This document shows, piece by piece, positions 1 to 8,424 of a DNA stretch of 64,000 bases; position 1 is the stretch's first letter; every line of letters starts with the position of its first letter. The stretch covers positions 2,850,550-2,914,549 of the forward strand of contig NZ_LT960614.1 in assembly GCF_900231165.1 (NCBI RefSeq), written 5' to 3'. The translations under genes and the position numbers were made by a program. The DNA comes from Hartmannibacter diazotrophicus. Its GTDB lineage: Bacteria > Pseudomonadota > Alphaproteobacteria > Rhizobiales > Pleomorphomonadaceae. A model generated the notes under the pieces. That model saw nothing but the letters and a program-made list of their open reading frames with translations. It made no database searches and had not been told where the DNA came from.

Positions 1-853
1 CCTTTCCGGTCTTGCCGCCGACAAGGCCGAGGCCGGCAAGCTCTACGCAGTCACCGACAGCTTCTACTCCGCCGCCCCGCGCGTCCTGACCATCGACGCG
101 AACACGTCGCCGGCCATGATCACCGCGGCCACGCTGGTGACCCGTGACGGCAAGGCCGCCGAGAACCTTGACCTCGAAGGCATCGCCATGGCGGAAGACG
201 GCGGCTTCTGGCTCGCGTCGGAAGGCCGCACCGACAAGGACGTCCCGCACGCCCTTCTGCGCACCGATGCCAATGGCGCGATCGTGGAGGAAATCTCCTT
301 CCCCGAGGCCCTGCTCCAGAACGAAATCCGCTACGGCATGGAAGGCGTGACGGTTGTCGGGTCCGGCGATGACGCCACCGTCTGGGTCGCGATCCAGCGC
401 GAGTGGAAGGACGATCCGAAGGGCATGGTCAAGCTCCTCGGCTACAAGCCGTCGACCAAGGCCTGGAGCGCGGCCCACTACCCGCTCGAAAAGTCCGAGA
501 AGGGCTGGGTCGGCCTTTCCGAGATCACCTCGGTCGGCAACGGCAAGGTCATCGTGATCGAACGCGACAACCTGATCGGCTCGGCTGCGAAGATCAAGAA
601 GCTCTACAGCGTCGACCTTGCCTCGGTCACGCCGGCGGAAATCGGCGGCGAACTGCCGGTCGTGCAGAAGACCGAGGTCCGCGACCTGATCCCCGATCTG
701 AAGGCAACCAACGGCTTTGTGGTCGACAAGGTGGAAGGCTTCACCGTGGATGCGGCCGGCAACGGCTACTTCGTCACCGACAACGACGGTGTCGACGACT
801 CCTCCGGCGAGACGATCTTCGGCTCGATCGGACCGATGACCGTCAGCGACTGA
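1..853 (+). CDS. Phytase-like esterase family protein, 5' truncated
   Basis: The reading frame is open from base 2 of the window, so the N-terminus lies outside; about 283 residues remain. The sequence has the low-complexity beta-propeller look of the esterase-like/phytase-like family (PF13449): a conserved LEGIAM segment followed by GGFWLASEG, later EGFTVDAAGNGYFVTDNDG near the C-terminus, which is where this family places its acidic metal-binding loops. Members are usually exported; the signal peptide would be outside the window. It converges with the flagellar TPR gene, and a strong terminator follows it. Substrate unknown; the family name is by similarity, and phytase activity should not be assumed. 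Confidence 0.8.
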   Translation, partial: LSGLAADKAEAGKLYAVTDSFYSAAPRVLTIDANTSPAMITAATLVTRDGKAAENLDLEGIAMAEDGGFWLASEGRTDKDVPHALLRTDANGAIVEEISFPEALLQNEIRYGMEGVTVVGSGDDATVWVAIQREWKDDPKGMVKLLGYKPSTKAWSAAHYPLEKSEKGWVGLSEITSVGNGKVIVIERDNLIGSAAKIKKLYSVDLASVTPAEIGGELPVVQKTEVRDLIPDLKATNGFVVDKVEGFTVDAAGNGYFVTDNDGVDDSSGETIFGSIGPMTVSD

Positions 854-888
854 TCCCTTTCAGATCAGACGTAGCAGACCGAAACGAG

Positions 889-925
889 CACCGCCGGCAA
901 CTCTGCCGGCGGTGTTTGTTTTTGC
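889..925 (+). terminator. Rho-independent terminator of the phytase-like gene
   Basis: A perfect 11-bp stem (889-899 with 904-914, CACCGCCGGCA/TGCCGGCGGTG) closes a four-base loop ACTC and is followed by TTTGTTTTT. It sits 36 bp after the stop codon and also separates the convergent TPR gene, although on the minus strand the T-run is poor. Confidence 0.9.
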
Positions 926-951
926 GATGTAGCCTGCCTTTGGGAGAAGCC

Positions 952-3900
952 TCAGCCCGCCTTTTGGCCCGCGCTGGCGCCGGGCACATCGGCGGCGGCG
1001 GACGGTCCGGCTGCACCATCGGTCACCGCCGGGTCGGCCCCGTTCGTATTGGCCGCCGACGGCGTGTCGTTGCCAGGTGCGTTCCGGCTTTCCGGTGAGA
1101 TGACCGGCACCGCATTGTCGCTGCCGCTGTCGACATACTGGCTGCGATAGTCGGCCAGGAACGTCTTCATGGTGTCGATGCCGGCAATGTTGCTGGCGAT
1201 CACACCGAACTCATGCCCGCTGGTATCGATTGGGCCGGTCACGAGGTCGAAAATCCCGGCCTTCGGCGAGCCGGCCATCTTCGTCCCGTACTTGTCCCGA
1301 AGACGGCCAAGACCGATCTTGTCCTGCGACAGGGCATAGGAGATCGCCGCCTTCAGCACCTCGACCTGTTCGATGTCGGTGAGCGGCACCGTATCGCTCC
1401 AGCGCGCACCGAGAACCCGTTCATAGGCTTCGCCCGCCTCCTGATGGCGTTCGGTCTGCCAAAGGGTTTCAGCGGTCAGCCGGTCGGCATCGATGCCCGA
1501 CAGCGACGAGAGCATTTCGAGGGCAAGGTCGGTCTTGCCCGACATCGCCAGCGCCTTTGCCTCGACGATCCGCCGCTGCCGCTCCACCGTTGCCGGCAGA
1601 CGCGCCTGGCGGGTGCGCGAGAGCGTCAGCATCGCCCGGTCCGCGCGATGGTCGAGCAACTGCACCATCGCGAGATCGGCCGCGACCTGGGCCCGCGCCA
1701 CGCCCTTCAGGCGATTTTCCACCTGGTGGTTGAGCAGTTCGGCCGCCTGCTTCAACAGGTCGACGTCGACCAACCGGTTGGCGAGCTTGCGCACCATTTC
1801 GTCGCCCCGCCGCCCGATCGGGGTCAGTTCCTTGAAGTCGTAGTAGAGCGCCAGCGCCTTCAGCGGCTCCATCTTGTCGGCTTCGCCATCGAGATAGAGC
1901 GAGGCGAAGGCCGCGCTCATCGCAGCATTCATCTGCCGCGTGGTATCGGAGTCGGGATCGACCAGATTGGCTGTCCGCAAGGCTTCGAAGCCGCGCCGGT
2001 AGTTGCCGTCCTCGACCGAGTACTGGGCCAGGAGGGCCAGCGTATCCAGTTCGATCTCGTCGCCGCGCCAGGCGTTGGCAAGGCCCTCCAGCCGCTCGAT
2101 CGCCTGCTTCAGAGTGACCAGCCCCTCGCGGCGCTGGATCTGGACGAGGCGCAATGCGGCTTCCGTCGCCGTCTTGCTGGTGCCGCGCAGGACCACCCTG
2201 TTGAGCAGCTTAACCGCATCGCCCGAGCGCGCATTCGCGTCCGCGATGCGGGCATTCACCAGATCGATCCGATCACGGGCGTCGGCGCTGGCGGTGCTCC
2301 GGTCGATCTGCCGGATGGCGGAGATCGCCTGGCCGAAGTCATTGGTCTCGACCGCTGCCCGCGCAACCGACAGCAGGAAACGGTTTTGAAGATCGACAGG
2401 AAAATTCCCGATGACCGTGCTTCCACGCGGCTCGTTGGCCCTGACCTCGGGATATCGGCGCAGCTCCCCGAGCGCGAGAATGCGCCAGAAGGCCGCCTCC
2501 GGGCTCGCCTGCAACTCTTCCGTCCGCAACAGCTTTTCCGCGTCGTCCGGATGGTGCATCAGCACGTCCACGGCGGCCACCATCAACTGATGGTCCGGCT
2601 GGTCCTTGTCGTCCGGGCGGATGGACTCGATCATCTTCACCGCCGCCTGGGCCTCGGAGCCGAGTTCGTTGGCAATGTAGAATTTGGCGAGTGTGTTCCA
2701 CGCCGTGAGCCGGGCGTTGTCGCCCTCGGCCGACGACAGCGCCAGTTCGTATTTCTGCCTCGCCTTCCAGAAGTGCTCGTCGTCCACGGCGTAGTCGGAC
2801 AGGAGCATGTTCGAGCCGACGGGAATCTCCACGTTGGCCGACTGCAGTTCGCCCATCGCTCCGGCCTGCAGGTTCGGGAAGGACAGCGAGATATTCAGCC
2901 CGCCCTTGCGCTCGATCGACACGCTCGAGTTCGGATGGACAACGACATCGAGGTCGTCCACATGCGGCACGAAGGCGAGGCCGTAGGCGGAATTAAGCGC
3001 CAGGAATTCCGCGAAGGTCTGGTCCTTGATCAGGCCGCGCGCAGCACCGCCGCCGGTGACGACCTCGAGCCGGTCGCCGATATCCGGATCGAGGATCTGG
3101 ATCAGCCGCCCCGCCCCCGGATAGGGAATGTCGAGCGCCGAGTCGCCATTGTTGCGAACCGACCGCATGATGGACAGAGGCTGCGTCGGCTGCGTGATCA
3201 GGTCGCCGATGGTGACGACCCAATAATTTCCCTCGCTCGAAAGCGTCGCCAGCAACGGATCGACCATTTCGATCCTGAGGGCGCGCGCCCCTTGCGGATT
3301 GATCGTCTCGATCCGCTTGGCGATGCCCGCAAGGCCGGCCTGCAACGGCCCGAGTTCGATCGGCATCGGATCGTCGAACACAAGCCAGATCGCGCCGTCC
3401 CGGCGGAACAGGGCGGCGTTGACCGGCTTCTGGTAGGCAAACGTCAGGCGATTGAGCGTACCGACGCGCTGGACATTGACCTTCACGGTCGAGTCCTGGA
3501 AGCCGGCGTCGGGCTGCTCGGTCCCGGGGTAGTCGATCGCGGGCGTCGGCGGTGCGATCGCCGGCGCCAGTGCCGGATCGAAAAGGTTCGCCGGCGAGGA
3601 CGCTTCCATACTGGCCGGCGCGGGCGCGGGTTCAGGCGCAGGCGCTGCGGCGGCCTCGCTCACAGGCGCATCCGGCGCCGCGGCGGCCGACTTCGGCGGC
3701 ATGGTCATCACTTCGGGCGCGGCCGGCGGCGGCATTGTCGCCGGCTCGGCATTTGCCTCGATACCCGTCTGCGCCGGCGCGACGATCATCTGCGTCACGT
3801 TCGTCGGCGTATCGCTCTTCAGCGCGTCGTGCAGGGGCTGCAGGGGGCCGTCGGCCTTCGCGCTATCCGGCGGCCCGCTGACATCGACCACATAGGTGTC

Positions 3901-4653
3901 ATCCTCGCGAAATCCGCGAACATCGGCAACGGGCGGCACCGCGATCAGGATCTTCAGCCTGTCGTCGTCCGTCTTCAGCGCCATGATGTCATCGACGAAA
4001 GGCGGCAAGGTCGCCTGAAGCGCCGAAAGATCCACGTCCGCATAGCGGTTGAAGGTCAGCGACACCGCCTCCTTCTCGCGCACGAACACCGTGTCGAAGG
4101 GCAAATTCCAGCGGAAGACGAAGCGGCTGAAGGTCGGACTGCGGCCAACCTCGATGGACAGTTCCGGTTCCTCGCCCGCGGTCTTGTGACGGCTGGCGTC
4201 GCGGAAGGCGCGCAGGGCCGCCTCGGCCCGCTGGGCGAGCTGCGCGATGATTTCCGGCGGCAGGGACGGCGGCAGGCCGCTCCAGTTGGCCGGCAGCAGA
4301 TCGATGAAAAGCTGCGCGCCCGCCTCCATCGAATGGACCTTGATGCCCTGCATCAGCGCGAAGCGCATGCCGTGTCCGTCAGGATCGGTTCTGGCGACGG
4401 GGATATAGGTGCTGAGATGGATCGGAACGTCCCGGACGTCGCCGGCCACCGCATCCTGGAACTCGATGACGAGCACGCCGTTCGACGACGAGACCGAATA
4501 GGCCGGCAGTAGTTCCATGTCGTTGAAGGTGAGGACGATCCGTCCGAAACCATCCATCTGCGTCGCTTCGACATCGACCTTGGGCGGAGCGGCCAGGGCA
4601 GCGCCGACGGAGAGAAGATGGAGCATGCAAAGGGCCGCGAAAGCGGCCAGCAT
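952..4653 (-). CDS. Large exported TPR-rich protein, last gene of the fliL-fliM-motE unit
   Basis: From the ATG at 4653 this gives 1,233 residues starting with a clear Sec signal peptide (hydrophobic core LAAFAALCMLHLLSVGAALA, cleavage near ALA-APP). Residues after that are beta-rich repeats of the kind IVLTFND..LPAYSV and FSRFVFRWNLPFD that resemble AMIN-like domains, then a Pro/Ala-rich linker, then a long helical region with TPR-like repeats to the C-terminus. The frame stays open to an ATG at 4833 that has a GGAAAG box upstream; that start would add 60 Arg/Trp-rich residues, so the exact start is open. It lies 138-318 bp downstream of motE on the same strand, which suggests a periplasmic role in motor or flagellar assembly, comparable in place to rhizobial MotC. 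No named family could be fixed by eye. Confidence 0.75.
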   Translation of the reverse strand: MLAAFAALCMLHLLSVGAALAAPPKVDVEATQMDGFGRIVLTFNDMELLPAYSVSSSNGVLVIEFQDAVAGDVRDVPIHLSTYIPVARTDPDGHGMRFALMQGIKVHSMEAGAQLFIDLLPANWSGLPPSLPPEIIAQLAQRAEAALRAFRDASRHKTAGEEPELSIEVGRSPTFSRFVFRWNLPFDTVFVREKEAVSLTFNRYADVDLSALQATLPPFVDDIMALKTDDDRLKILIAVPPVADVRGFREDDTYVVDVSGPPDSAKADGPLQPLHDALKSDTPTNVTQMIVAPAQTGIEANAEPATMPPPAAPEVMTMPPKSAAAAPDAPVSEAAAAPAPEPAPAPASMEASSPANLFDPALAPAIAPPTPAIDYPGTEQPDAGFQDSTVKVNVQRVGTLNRLTFAYQKPVNAALFRRDGAIWLVFDDPMPIELGPLQAGLAGIAKRIETINPQGARALRIEMVDPLLATLSSEGNYWVVTIGDLITQPTQPLSIMRSVRNNGDSALDIPYPGAGRLIQILDPDIGDRLEVVTGGGAARGLIKDQTFAEFLALNSAYGLAFVPHVDDLDVVVHPNSSVSIERKGGLNISLSFPNLQAGAMGELQSANVEIPVGSNMLLSDYAVDDEHFWKARQKYELALSSAEGDNARLTAWNTLAKFYIANELGSEAQAAVKMIESIRPDDKDQPDHQLMVAAVDVLMHHPDDAEKLLRTEELQASPEAAFWRILALGELRRYPEVRANEPRGSTVIGNFPVDLQNRFLLSVARAAVETNDFGQAISAIRQIDRSTASADARDRIDLVNARIADANARSGDAVKLLNRVVLRGTSKTATEAALRLVQIQRREGLVTLKQAIERLEGLANAWRGDEIELDTLALLAQYSVEDGNYRRGFEALRTANLVDPDSDTTRQMNAAMSAAFASLYLDGEADKMEPLKALALYYDFKELTPIGRRGDEMVRKLANRLVDVDLLKQAAELLNHQVENRLKGVARAQVAADLAMVQLLDHRADRAMLTLSRTRQARLPATVERQRRIVEAKALAMSGKTDLALEMLSSLSGIDADRLTAETLWQTERHQEAGEAYERVLGARWSDTVPLTDIEQVEVLKAAISYALSQDKIGLGRLRDKYGTKMAGSPKAGIFDLVTGPIDTSGHEFGVIASNIAGIDTMKTFLADYRSQYVDSGSDNAVPVISPESRNAPGNDTPSAANTNGADPAVTDGAAGPSAAADVPGASAGQKAG

Positions 4654-4971
4654 CCGGTTGAAACCGAAGCAGCGAGCGGCAGGTGCAGGCAAAAGCCCAG
4701 CGCTCGCGGCCAGACAACGGCCGCGCCTCCCCCAACCTCTCGGCCAGATATGTCGACGCGCGATGGTGACGAGGCAAGCCGTTACGTCGCCGGGCCTTCT
4801 GCCACAACCGCGCCAAATCCACTCGCCGCCCATACACTCTTTCCGACGTCAGATCGATACGCAGATCCAAGTCGGGACACTAGCAACGCTGGCTTAACAG
4901 GTTGTTTCGGCCAGCCTCCAAAAAGTGAAGATAAGCGCCTGATCGGAGGGATTTCTTGCCAGGAACGCCGA

Positions 4972-5766
4972 TTACTGTGCGGCCGGACCGATCTTCGGAA
5001 GCTCATCGACAGGCGTCGCCGGCTGATCGGGGATCGAATTGGTCGGACCGACGTCCTGGTCGGTGCCGCGAAGAGCGATGGCCGTCGTCATGCGAGCGGC
5101 GATCTCAGGCTTCATCTGCGCCAGGATCGCCGACATCTTGCGCGGGTTCATCTGGTCGACGAGCGGCAGCAGAACCTCGAATGAAAGCCCGTCGAAGACC
5201 CGCGCTGCATCCTTCGGCTTCATCGCCTCATACATGGTGACGAGGCCCTTCAGCTTGGCGGCATCCTCGGCCTTCTTCATCTCGGCCGAGACGTTGATCT
5301 TCGTCTCCAGTTCCTTGAGCTTCTCGACGCGATCGTTGAGGCGCGTTTCCGCAGCCTCCAGCAGCTTGGAGCGCATCTTCATCTGCTCCTCCTGCTGGGA
5401 AAGCTCGTCACGCCGCTCGGAGAGATGCTCCAGCAGCTTGGTTTCCGACGTCGATTCCTCGAACTGGACTTCCTCCGGGCGCGTCGTCGAGACGTTGGGC
5501 GGCAAGGGCGCCGCACCGCCGGTTCCGTCCGCCGCCTGCTCCATTCCCGCGTCCGGCGGCGCAGCAGCGGCGGGGGCCGAACCGTCCGCCGGTGCATCCA
5601 TCGCGGGCTCGTCGCCGGCCGCAGGCGTTCCCTCGGCGGCATAGGCGACGGAGGTGTGGGCAATGTTGGTCAGCATCGTCTCGCCCATGGCAAGACCCAG
5701 CACCTTCAGCGAAAGCAGCGCCGAAGCCGAGATCATGACGATGGGCAGGAGGCGGATTTCCATCAC
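4972..5766 (-). CDS. motE: MotE family flagellar motor chaperone-like protein
   Basis: 264 residues. An N-terminal membrane-spanning or signal segment (about residues 5-28) is followed by an Ala/Pro-rich linker, a coiled coil (about 110-175) and an MgtE-N-like helical module with the typical run MKPKDAARVFDGL...MNPRKMSAILAQMKPEIAARMT (about 185-235). This is the MotE architecture; in rhizobia MotE is a periplasmic chaperone for MotC that supports stator function. Its start overlaps the stop of the DUF6468-like gene by 4 bp (ATGA), so the two are translationally coupled. Confidence is high for the family, moderate for an identical role here. Confidence 0.88.
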   Translation of the reverse strand: MMEIRLLPIVMISASALLSLKVLGLAMGETMLTNIAHTSVAYAAEGTPAAGDEPAMDAPADGSAPAAAAPPDAGMEQAADGTGGAAPLPPNVSTTRPEEVQFEESTSETKLLEHLSERRDELSQQEEQMKMRSKLLEAAETRLNDRVEKLKELETKINVSAEMKKAEDAAKLKGLVTMYEAMKPKDAARVFDGLSFEVLLPLVDQMNPRKMSAILAQMKPEIAARMTTAIALRGTDQDVGPTNSIPDQPATPVDELPKIGPAAQ

Positions 5767-6416
5767 GCGGCAACCCCGTTGGCGGACTTGCGATAGGTCG
5801 CTATCCGCTCCGCGGCGGCCGAGGCCGCCTGCTGCAGGGAGCGCGCGGCCTCGAGACGGTCGGGAACGGCCGGTGCCGGCTTCGGCTCGTACACAGGCGT
5901 CCTGATCGCCTCGACCGGCGCCGGCTGAGGCTGGCTACGTTCGTCCCGCATCGCAATCGACGTCGTGTCCACGCCGATCTGCTGGAGACGCGACCCCGGT
6001 GTGTTGGAGAGCGAGGCGATGGCTTCGAGCTTCCGCACGACATCGGCGGCAGCCCCCAGACGATGCTCCAGATCACCGTTGAGCGAACCGGACGACTTCA
6101 ACAGCCGGTCGAGTTCCGAAGCCGCGGTCTCCGCCGCATTCAGCCGGCGCTCGAGTGAGGATGACGTGGTTTCGGCGGCCAGCAGCCTGCGGCCGAGGCT
6201 CTGCTCGCAGTCGGAGGCGGTCGCCTTCAACCCCCGGATGGCCCGCTCGGCGATTTCCGTCGCCGTGATCAGCTCCGAGATCGTCGCCCGGAGAACGTTC
6301 TCGTCGGCTCTGAGACGCGTCAGCCGCTTGTTGAGGATGTAGCAGTAGACGATGGTCGTCACCAGAAGGCAGGCGACCACGATCTCGATCATCAGTCCGA
6401 GGGTGAACTCACTCAT
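5763..6416 (-). CDS. DUF6468-like membrane coiled-coil protein between fliM and motE
   Basis: 217 residues from the ATG at 6416, which overlaps the fliM stop (ATGA); the frame stays open further upstream but only inside fliM. One N-terminal transmembrane helix (about residues 5-26, LMIEIVVACLLVTTIVYCYIL) is followed by a long alpha-helical, probably coiled-coil segment and a Pro-rich tail. Alphaproteobacteria often carry an uncharacterised gene of this kind (I believe DUF6468) between fliM and motE. Function unknown; position and overlaps argue that it is made together with the switch and motor proteins. Confidence 0.8.
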   Translation of the reverse strand: MSEFTLGLMIEIVVACLLVTTIVYCYILNKRLTRLRADENVLRATISELITATEIAERAIRGLKATASDCEQSLGRRLLAAETTSSSLERRLNAAETAASELDRLLKSSGSLNGDLEHRLGAAADVVRKLEAIASLSNTPGSRLQQIGVDTTSIAMRDERSQPQPAPVEAIRTPVYEPKPAPAVPDRLEAARSLQQAASAAAERIATYRKSANGVAA

Positions 6417-7627
6417 GTCTTTTCCAGATCCTGCTGGGCGGCTTTTTCGAAGGCGGCGAGCGTCATTTTCGGCCGGCGCAGCGGTCGGCTGACCTTCACC
6501 GACACATGTTCGCCAAAGCGGCCGATGTTTCCGGAGGTGAGATGAATGTCGCCGCATTTGATGGCGATCGGATCATCCGGCTCCACGTCGAAGATCAGCG
6601 TCTGGCCGACCTCCAGGTCGAGCACCATCGAGAGCGGCAGTTCCTCCTCGACCATGACGGCGTCGACGTCGAGGTCGGCGTGGAAGATTTCCGTTGCAAG
6701 GTGCCCTTCCCAGACCGGATCGCGGCCGAACTTTTCACCCATGAACATCTGCAGCAGCAGGTCACGGATCGGCTCGATCGTGGCGTAGGGCAGCAGCATT
6801 TCCACCTTGCCGCCGCGATCTTCCATGTCGACGCGGAACTCCACCAGGATGGCGGCGTTGGCCGGGCGGGAAATCGCCGCAAAGCGCGGGTTCGTTTCCA
6901 GACGCTCCAGAGTGAAGTCGATCGGCGTCAGCGGCGCGAAGGCCTTGCTGGCATCGGCCAGGATGATCTCGATCATCCGGCGCACGAGGTTGGTCTCGAT
7001 CGTCGTATAGGGTCGGCCCTCGACGCGGATCGCCGCCGTGCCGCGCCCGCCGCCGAGCAGGACGTCGATGATCGAATAGATGAGGCTGGAATCGACGGTG
7101 ATGAGACCGAAGTTGTCCCATTGCTCCGCCTTGAAGACGGCAAGGATCGCCGGCAGCGGGATCGAGTTGATGTAGTCGCCGAACCGGACCGACGAAATGG
7201 AATCGAGTGAGACTTCGACGTTGTCGGAGGTGAAGTTGCGCAAGGACGTCGTGGTCTCGCGCACGAGGCGGTCGAACACGATTTCGAGCATCGGCAGGCG
7301 TTCGTAGGACACCAGCGCCGAGTTGATCAGCGCGCGGATACCGTTCTGCTCGTTGGAGATATGGTCGTCGAGATTGAAGCCGAGGAGGTTGTCGATTTCC
7401 TCCTGGTTCAGGATACGGTCGGCGCCGCGCGTTTCTTCCTCGGCCTCGTCGTCGCCGTCGTCGATCATGGCGGCCCATTGCGCCGCCATTTCCTCGCCGC
7501 CTTCGACGCCCTGCTCTTCCAGGGCCGCGCCCCAGTCCGCGGCGAGATCGTCGTCGTCGTCGTCGCCCGCACCTTGCTCGGCGAGTGCCGCGCCCCAGTC
7601 GGCGTTGAGATCGTCTTCGTCGGCCAT
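6413..7627 (-). CDS. fliM: Flagellar motor switch protein FliM
   Basis: 404 residues, cytoplasmic C-ring component that transmits CheY-P binding to motor direction. The conserved motif LNQEEIDNLLGF (about residues 72-83) matches the CheY-binding/FliM N-terminal signature, followed by the CheC-like middle domain (SYERLPMLEIVFDRL; DVLLGGG) and the SpoA C-terminal domain (LSMVLDLEVGQTLIFD). The first ~60 residues are unusual: a very acidic extension holding two copies of DWGAAL.EQG and a degenerate third. Start chosen at the ATG at 7627; 16 bp separate it from fliL. Confidence 0.96.
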   Translation of the reverse strand: MADEDDLNADWGAALAEQGAGDDDDDDLAADWGAALEEQGVEGGEEMAAQWAAMIDDGDDEAEEETRGADRILNQEEIDNLLGFNLDDHISNEQNGIRALINSALVSYERLPMLEIVFDRLVRETTTSLRNFTSDNVEVSLDSISSVRFGDYINSIPLPAILAVFKAEQWDNFGLITVDSSLIYSIIDVLLGGGRGTAAIRVEGRPYTTIETNLVRRMIEIILADASKAFAPLTPIDFTLERLETNPRFAAISRPANAAILVEFRVDMEDRGGKVEMLLPYATIEPIRDLLLQMFMGEKFGRDPVWEGHLATEIFHADLDVDAVMVEEELPLSMVLDLEVGQTLIFDVEPDDPIAIKCGDIHLTSGNIGRFGEHVSVKVSRPLRRPKMTLAAFEKAAQQDLEKT

Positions 7628-7643
7628 CCTGCCCCGCCCGCCG

Positions 7644-8144
7644 TTACTGAATGAGAATGTTCTTGAAGAGGACGTCGTCGATGCGGGCCGGATAGACCGC
7701 CCGATTGATGCGCCGCTGCAGTTCCTCCTTCATGCGGAACATGCCCGCCGAGCCCTGAAGGTCGGTCACCCGAAGTTCGCGCAGATAAACCTGAAAAGCA
7801 TCGAGCACACGCGGCAGGTTGGGCTCGATCTTGGCGATCATCGCCTGCTCGGGCACCTCCAGCGACACCTGGATCTTGATGAAGGAGGACCGCTGCGAAT
7901 TACCGTTGGTCAGATTCACCGTCATTTCCGGCAGGTCGTAATAGAAGACGGGCTTGACCTGCTCGACATCCGCGGCCTGCTCTTCCGGCATGGGCTCCGA
8001 ACCGCCCGACAGCATGAAGTAGGCGCCCGCGCCGCCGCCGATGAGCAGGACGGCTGCCGCCCCGCCGATCATGATCAGTTTCTTCTTCTTGCCCGCGCCG
8101 CCGTTTTCCTCAGCCGCGCCATCGGCCGCTGCCGCATCAGTCAT
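7644..8144 (-). CDS. fliL: Flagellar basal body-associated protein FliL
   Basis: 166 residues from the ATG at 8144 (MTDAA...); an in-frame ATG at 8195 adds 17 residues without FliL character. A Lys-rich stop (GKKKK) precedes one transmembrane helix (about residues 23-44) and the periplasmic FliL domain with YYDLPEMTVNLTN, YLRELRVTDLQGS and a C-terminal VLFKNILIQ, all family hallmarks. FliL surrounds the stator units at the inner membrane. It is the first gene of the minus-strand unit, reading away from flgF across a regulatory intergenic region. Confidence 0.94.
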   Translation of the reverse strand: MTDAAAADGAAEENGGAGKKKKLIMIGGAAAVLLIGGGAGAYFMLSGGSEPMPEEQAADVEQVKPVFYYDLPEMTVNLTNGNSQRSSFIKIQVSLEVPEQAMIAKIEPNLPRVLDAFQVYLRELRVTDLQGSAGMFRMKEELQRRINRAVYPARIDDVLFKNILIQ

Positions 8145-8213
8145 AGGGTACCCAATTCCATCTGCCGGGCTGAAAGGACGCCCGATTCCGCTCAAGGTCG
8201 ATTTCAGGCCTTA

Positions 8214-8221
8214 ATGGTTAA
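8214..8221 (-). promoter_or_regulatory. CtrA-like half site upstream of fliL
   Basis: The minus strand reads TTAACCAT, the half-site form of the Caulobacter CtrA box. On the plus strand the same TTAA begins TTAACG-N5-TTTA (8218-8232), which approximates the full TTAA-N7-TTAA. It lies 70-80 bp before the fliL start. A second TTAACCAT on the plus strand is at 8367-8374 before flgF. Binding is inferred from consensus only. Confidence 0.45.
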
Positions 8222-8246
8222 CGTTTGGTTTACCTTTGCCGCCAGA

Positions 8247-8292
8247 CGGCAATTTTTGCCGGCCAGAATTGCCGAAACGTCAATTTCTGCCG
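8247..8292. promoter_or_regulatory. Cluster of ftr-like palindromes (enhancer candidate)
   Basis: CGGCAATTTTTGCCG at 8247-8261 is an exact CGGCA-N5-TGCCG palindrome. Two degenerate copies on the same 15-bp frame follow: CGGCCAGAATTGCCG (8260-8274) and CGTCAATTTCTGCCG (8278-8292). The cluster lies about 60-100 bp upstream of the sigma-54 promoter for flgF, the usual place for a bacterial enhancer-binding protein; in Caulobacter the flagellar activator is FlbD, acting at ftr sites. Confidence 0.6.
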
Positions 8293-8348
8293 CCTGCCCC
8301 GATCGACATAAACCATACAAGTCATTGTTATTTATCGATTTCCATTGT

Positions 8349-8364
8349 TGGCACGCAAGCTGCT
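8349..8364 (+). promoter_or_regulatory. Sigma-54 promoter of flgF-flgG-flgA-flgH
   Basis: TGGCACG-CAAG-CTGCT matches the -24/-12 consensus TGGCACG-N4-TTGCW with a perfect -24 box and invariant GG and GC at the right spacing. The predicted start of transcription near 8375 leaves a 50-nt leader to the flgF ATG at 8425. Confidence 0.75.
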
Positions 8365-8424
8365 CATTAACCATCGACTGCCGCGCTGGGGAGCGCCGGC
8401 AATCAGCACATGGGGAAAGCCACG

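Noticed and set aside
1213-4512. A 1,099-codon frame antisense to the large TPR gene
   Set aside because: His/Arg/Gly-rich low-complexity translation typical of the opposite strand of a GC-rich gene.
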